Positions 60,758-64,000 of a stretch of DNA of 64,000 nucleotides are shown piece by piece (within the stretch, counting starts at the first letter, position 1; the number at the start of each line of letters is the position of its first letter). Both the position numbers and the translations under genes were made by a program. Under the pieces are notes generated by a model, which saw nothing but the letters and a program-made list of their open reading frames with translations, searched no databases and was not told the origin of the DNA. This DNA comes from Clarireedia homoeocarpa (Eukaryota > Ascomycota > Leotiomycetes > Helotiales > Rutstroemiaceae), in NCBI GenBank assembly GCA_001465935.1, contig LNKV01000003.1:1742363-1806362 (forward strand). The letters are read 5' to 3'.

Positions 60758-61090
60758 CTTCAATATTTGAATATGAGTAGTATATCGGTGGGTAAAAAAA
60801 AAGAAACTATAAGGAAGTTGCGATTTGAATCTCGTCGTCGGCCTGGATGAGGTTTGTTAAAGGTTTACCTTGGAATACTAGCTGTGGCGTCATGTGGCGT
60901 AGGAGTTTGACCTCTTCTAGTTGCCCCGTTGCCCGCTTAGTTTTGTTTACTTTGCAGATCTCGTCTCGAATTTATTATTCTGACGCTCATCAAGACCACA
61001 ATTCAATTACTTCGCTGCCACGAACTGCATTCGCATTTACCATTCAAACAACAATAATTATATTCAATCCATACACAAACCTATAGCAAA
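60758..61090. promoter_or_regulatory. Shared promoter region of FIS1 and SPC24
   Basis: 333 bp separate the start codons of two divergent genes. No confident core element was identified. Confidence 0.5.
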
Positions 61091-61737
61091 ATGCTTCTCG
61101 ATGAAGATCCCGCGACTCTCATTCGTCATACCATCGGCAATTTCAACATTGCCCCTGATAAACTCGCCGTTGGGCGCATCAACGAATCACTCTCTACCCT
61201 ACAACAAGCCCGAGATCTGAGAATACGAGAAGCCGAAAGTGCCTTAAAAAGTGAGAATCGCCTCATCTATCTGGAAAATCGGCGTACTAATGACGCATAG
61301 AATTATCACGATCCCTCAACACCCTAAACAACAACCACCTCGAAACCCTCTCAGCGCACTCCGCAACCGCGCATGCCTCCGAAATCGCCACTCTCGACAC
61401 ACAAAAGTTCCGCATTGCCAAATCAGCCAGCGATTTGGAAATTGAATGCGAGCGTCTTTCATCACAATTGGCGGACCTGCAGGCTCGGTTGCAGGAGTTA
61501 GAAGCGCAAGGTATGGAGGGTGGGGAGAATGCAAAGAGAGGACAGGTCGATGATGAGATTAGTCTCAAATTGAAGGTTTACAGGAGTCTGGGGATCGATA
61601 TTGAGAGGGAGAAGGAGAGCGGGGAATACACTAAGGCTATCATTCGGAATGGAAAGAAGGGTGATGTGCATGTGGTGAACATGGATAACAAGTTCTCGAA
61701 GTTTTTCTACTCAAATTACTTTTGGCAGACCTTATGA
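61091..61737 (+). CDS. spc24: Kinetochore protein Spc24 (Ndc80 complex)
   Basis: Two exons: 61091-61250 and 61301-61737; intron 50 nt; 198 residues. The start [20 protein letters not shown] is followed by a long coiled coil ([39 protein letters not shown]) and a C-terminal globular domain beginning [18 protein letters not shown], then [20 protein letters not shown] and [11 protein letters not shown]. Spc24 dimerises with Spc25 and anchors Ndc80 to CENP-T/Mis12 at the inner kinetochore. The C-terminal motifs VYRSLG and DNKFS...YFWQTL are diagnostic. Divergent from FIS1; convergent with the next gene. Confidence 0.93.
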
Positions 61738-62028
61738 GCTATCGATTTAGATGGCTCAATTAACGACATATGGATTGGATAATGATGGTGTTAGTTGGCG
61801 TTCGGGGAACGTTATTTTTGGTTGGCTTTCATGTTGATATCACAATTGCAGACAGGGAGCGTGGGAAGACAATCCTTTACATGAGCTTATATATAAGTAT
61901 GAGCCGATTTTTATACCAAGTACAAGATCACTATTTGGATCGGAAAAACCTTTCTCCAATGTCCCAACCCTTTCCTAGAACCAAAACGCGCAAGGCCACC
62001 CAGTTTTCCGTCATTATATCGTAAACAC

Positions 62029-62766
62029 CTATTGCCTCTGCTTCATATTTACAACCGAGCTACCCTTCGAGCTCGTGGATGATCCCGACCCAGAAGATGA
62101 CTTCTTTGTCTTTGGACTAGGTGTCAGTTGTTGAAAATAGCCGTCTCCGCCAAATCCAGAAGCGAATGTAGGCGGGGTTCTCGGTTTGGAAGTATTCATA
62201 ACAGCTTCCACACTACGACCTCTGACTATCCGAAGATCTTCCGGCGAGGGTAGACTGCCCGATGTCAAAGACCTCTGATGGTGCCTTCTCCCATGATTCG
62301 CAGGCAATTCCAATCTCGAGTTCATATTCGTCCACTGCGCATCATCATCCGATCCGCTATTATCTAGACGCCATCCTCCTACACCCTCATAGTCTCTCGC
62401 CGGCCCAATACTTTGACTAAGCCCAAGCGCAGATTCCGAGCCTCCGACTTTAGGAACTGGTGTGATTGATCCAGTAGCGGAATGGTTGCTGCTCACGCTG
62501 CTTCGACGCTTCTTGCGACGTGCGACGGGAATAATTGAGAATGTGGGAGTTAGCTTGTATTGAGAATTGTTTTTGTGACTTGCTTTGGGACCCAGGAGAT
62601 AGTATGGGATGACGGCGAGTGCAAGCTCAATGTACACGACGGTGACTCGAAAGAAGAGGACGCAGAAAGCTAAAGTTGTGGTGATAGAAGCGAAAATTGC
62701 GAAAGGAAGAGTAAACACGAAGAGGAAGGGCAAGATAATGGCGTAGAATGGGCTGATAAGTGCCAT
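62029..62766 (-). CDS. Hypothetical membrane protein (245 aa)
   Basis: A single exon of 245 residues. The first ~60 residues are hydrophobic and form two or three membrane segments (ISPFYAIILPFLFVFTLPFA, TTTLAFCVLFFRVTVVYIEL, AVIPYYLLG). The rest is a soluble, Ser/Arg/Gly-rich, disordered tail with a basic patch (ARRKKRRS) at the membrane face and a Ser run near the C-terminus. I do not recognise the family; proteins with this layout are common and unnamed in filamentous fungi. The location (endomembrane or plasma membrane) is inferred only from the segments. It is convergent with SPC24, 291 bp away. Confidence 0.75.
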   Translation of the reverse strand: MALISPFYAIILPFLFVFTLPFAIFASITTTLAFCVLFFRVTVVYIELALAVIPYYLLGPKASHKNNSQYKLTPTFSIIPVARRKKRRSSVSSNHSATGSITPVPKVGGSESALGLSQSIGPARDYEGVGGWRLDNSGSDDDAQWTNMNSRLELPANHGRRHHQRSLTSGSLPSPEDLRIVRGRSVEAVMNTSKPRTPPTFASGFGGDGYFQQLTPSPKTKKSSSGSGSSTSSKGSSVVNMKQRQ

Positions 62767-63287
62767 TACTTCTATTAATTGTATGAAGGGAACTCTAGAA
62801 CATTGCGGCGTAGGAAGAATTGAAGTTGCAGTTGGGAAGTGAAGATACTATCTTCGCATTGTTGATAGAAAGTCAGGAAAAGAGCTGGAAGATAAGATGC
62901 TTGCGCTGCAAAGTGGAGAGGGGGCTTTGTTCTAGACGTTAAAAGTTGGGGGAGATCTTGGAATGTCTTGCATTTTCTACATGTGATTGTGGGGACCCGT
63001 TTTCTAAGAGCAGCAAAAGGCGCTCGGACCATATGTTGGCTTCCAGCATCTTCGTGAGGTCAAGCTTAGTCATCATGGGAACCGTGGAGCTCTGGTGGGT
63101 CATGCGCGAGTGAAGTCATCCCAATGGGCAAACGTGTAAATTTATCTTCTTATATAAAAGTTTTGGAGAAGTGATCTTACCAAGCTGCGAAGAGCTCCGT
63201 GGTAGCAACCAGTCACTTATTCACCAGGGAACTATTACTGGATTTTAAAGAACATAAATCTGCCCCTGCCTAAAAACCTCGGAACTG
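62767..63287. promoter_or_regulatory. Divergent intergenic region
   Basis: 521 bp between the membrane protein and the TatD-like gene; both promoters must lie here. Nothing specific named. Confidence 0.4.
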
Positions 63288-64000
63288 ATGAAGATGAGCT
63301 TCCCGTGGCATATTGGCGTCTACGACGCACATTGCCATCCAACTGATACTATGCAGTCGGTTGAATCCATACCGCGAATGAAAGCTCGAGTTTTGACAGT
63401 CATGGCCACAAGGGCTGAAGATCAGGAGCTTGTGGCACAAGTCGCTGAATCTCATGGGCTAAAGGGCGTGCCTGTGACAGACGACGATTCAACGAAAGGA
63501 ATTATTCCATGTTTCGGTTGGCATCCTTGGTTTTCCTACCAAATGTTCGATGACACTGCAGCGTCGAGTGACAAACTCGAAACCACCGAAGAGTTCAAGA
63601 TCAATCACTATCAGAAGGTCTTAACGCCTAAGCCCGATGATATGGATTTTCTCAAATCATTACAACAACCTCGATCCTTGAAGCAGTTTCTCTCCGAAAC
63701 AAAATCTCTACTCGAGAGACATCCTTTGGCTCTAGTGGGTGAGATAGGCTTAGACAAAGGATTCCGTCTCCCTCGCGAATGGACTGCAGACTTCGAAGAA
63801 TCCAGAGATGATGGCCTTACGCCAGGAGGAAGGGAAGGTCGTCAACTTACACCATATCGCGTTCAGATGAATCACCAAAAAGCGATTCTCAAGGCCCAAC
63901 TGAAGCTTGCTGGAGAAATGGGACGTGCAGTGTCTGTGCATGGCGTACAAGCTCACGGTGTTGTCTTTGATACTCTTCAGGAATCTTGGAAAGGTCATGA
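63288..64000 (+). CDS. TatD-like metal-dependent hydrolase (Scn1/Cut9-interacting type), partial
   Basis: The gene opens at 63288 ([20 protein letters not shown]) and stays in frame to the right edge of the window, so the 3' part is missing. The first metal-binding motif AHCHPTD (His15, His17), the Glu in [11 protein letters not shown], and the His in [11 protein letters not shown] are all visible, which marks the amidohydrolase/TatD barrel. A characteristic insert ([20 protein letters not shown]) is found in fungal proteins annotated as Cut9-interacting protein Scn1, named after fission yeast. TatD relatives are 3'-5' DNases; whether the fungal branch is a nuclease is not settled. About 238 residues are present of an expected 300-450. 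Confidence 0.86.
   Translation, partial: MKMSFPWHIGVYDAHCHPTDTMQSVESIPRMKARVLTVMATRAEDQELVAQVAESHGLKGVPVTDDDSTKGIIPCFGWHPWFSYQMFDDTAASSDKLETTEEFKINHYQKVLTPKPDDMDFLKSLQQPRSLKQFLSETKSLLERHPLALVGEIGLDKGFRLPREWTADFEESRDDGLTPGGREGRQLTPYRVQMNHQKAILKAQLKLAGEMGRAVSVHGVQAHGVVFDTLQESWKGH

Overview
The window looks like nuclear chromosomal DNA from a filamentous ascomycete. The gene content supports this: a fungal-type adenylate cyclase, a PTH11-like receptor with a CFEM domain, a Crh-type cell-wall transglycosylase, a Zn2Cys6 regulator, and CTF18, SPC24, MED21, FIS1 and RRG7. Genes carry short GT-AG introns of about 50-110 nt, and both strands are used. The overall style suggests Pezizomycotina, perhaps Leotiomycetes; the class is only an impression. 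Nineteen protein genes, one of them cut by the right edge, and one probable gene remnant can be supported. Exon boundaries were worked out by hand from splice signals, reading phase and family conservation. I saw no convincing tRNA, rRNA, transposon or CRISPR array.

Layout, left to right. 0.3-12.7 kb: nucleolar FKBP prolyl isomerase, CFEM/PTH11-like receptor, HeH/LEM inner nuclear membrane protein, a small unrecognised gene, and an Hsp20 protein with a long Gly/Arg/His-rich N-terminus. 12.7-17 kb: a 4.2 kb stretch with no supported gene and a cluster of microsatellites. 17-24 kb: the 2159-residue adenylate cyclase, with a repeat-rich 3.6 kb upstream region. 27.5-33 kb: Crh glycosidase, dienelactone-hydrolase-like protein, and a 5'-truncated reductase remnant. 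34-43 kb: a multi-KH RNA-binding protein and a large disordered protein. 43.8-48.3 kb: a compact block of pyrimidine 5'-nucleotidase, MED21, RRG7, a small Cys-rich protein and a HIT hydrolase. 48.9-58.8 kb: CTF18, a Zn2Cys6 factor and a RING-H2 ligase. 60-64 kb: FIS1, SPC24, a membrane protein and the start of a TatD-like hydrolase.

The genes do not form a pathway cluster; most are housekeeping genes. Adenylate cyclase and the receptor could both serve nutrient or surface sensing, but nothing here links them directly. Two tight divergent pairs (MED21/RRG7 and FIS1/SPC24) probably share promoters. No clearly undescribed multi-gene system was found. The better leads are single-gene oddities: possible alternative mitochondrial leaders on the nucleotidase and the HIT protein, coding micro-exons of 13, 19 and 31 nt, a nuclease-like core in RRG7, the atypical Hsp20 protein, and three unrecognised genes.
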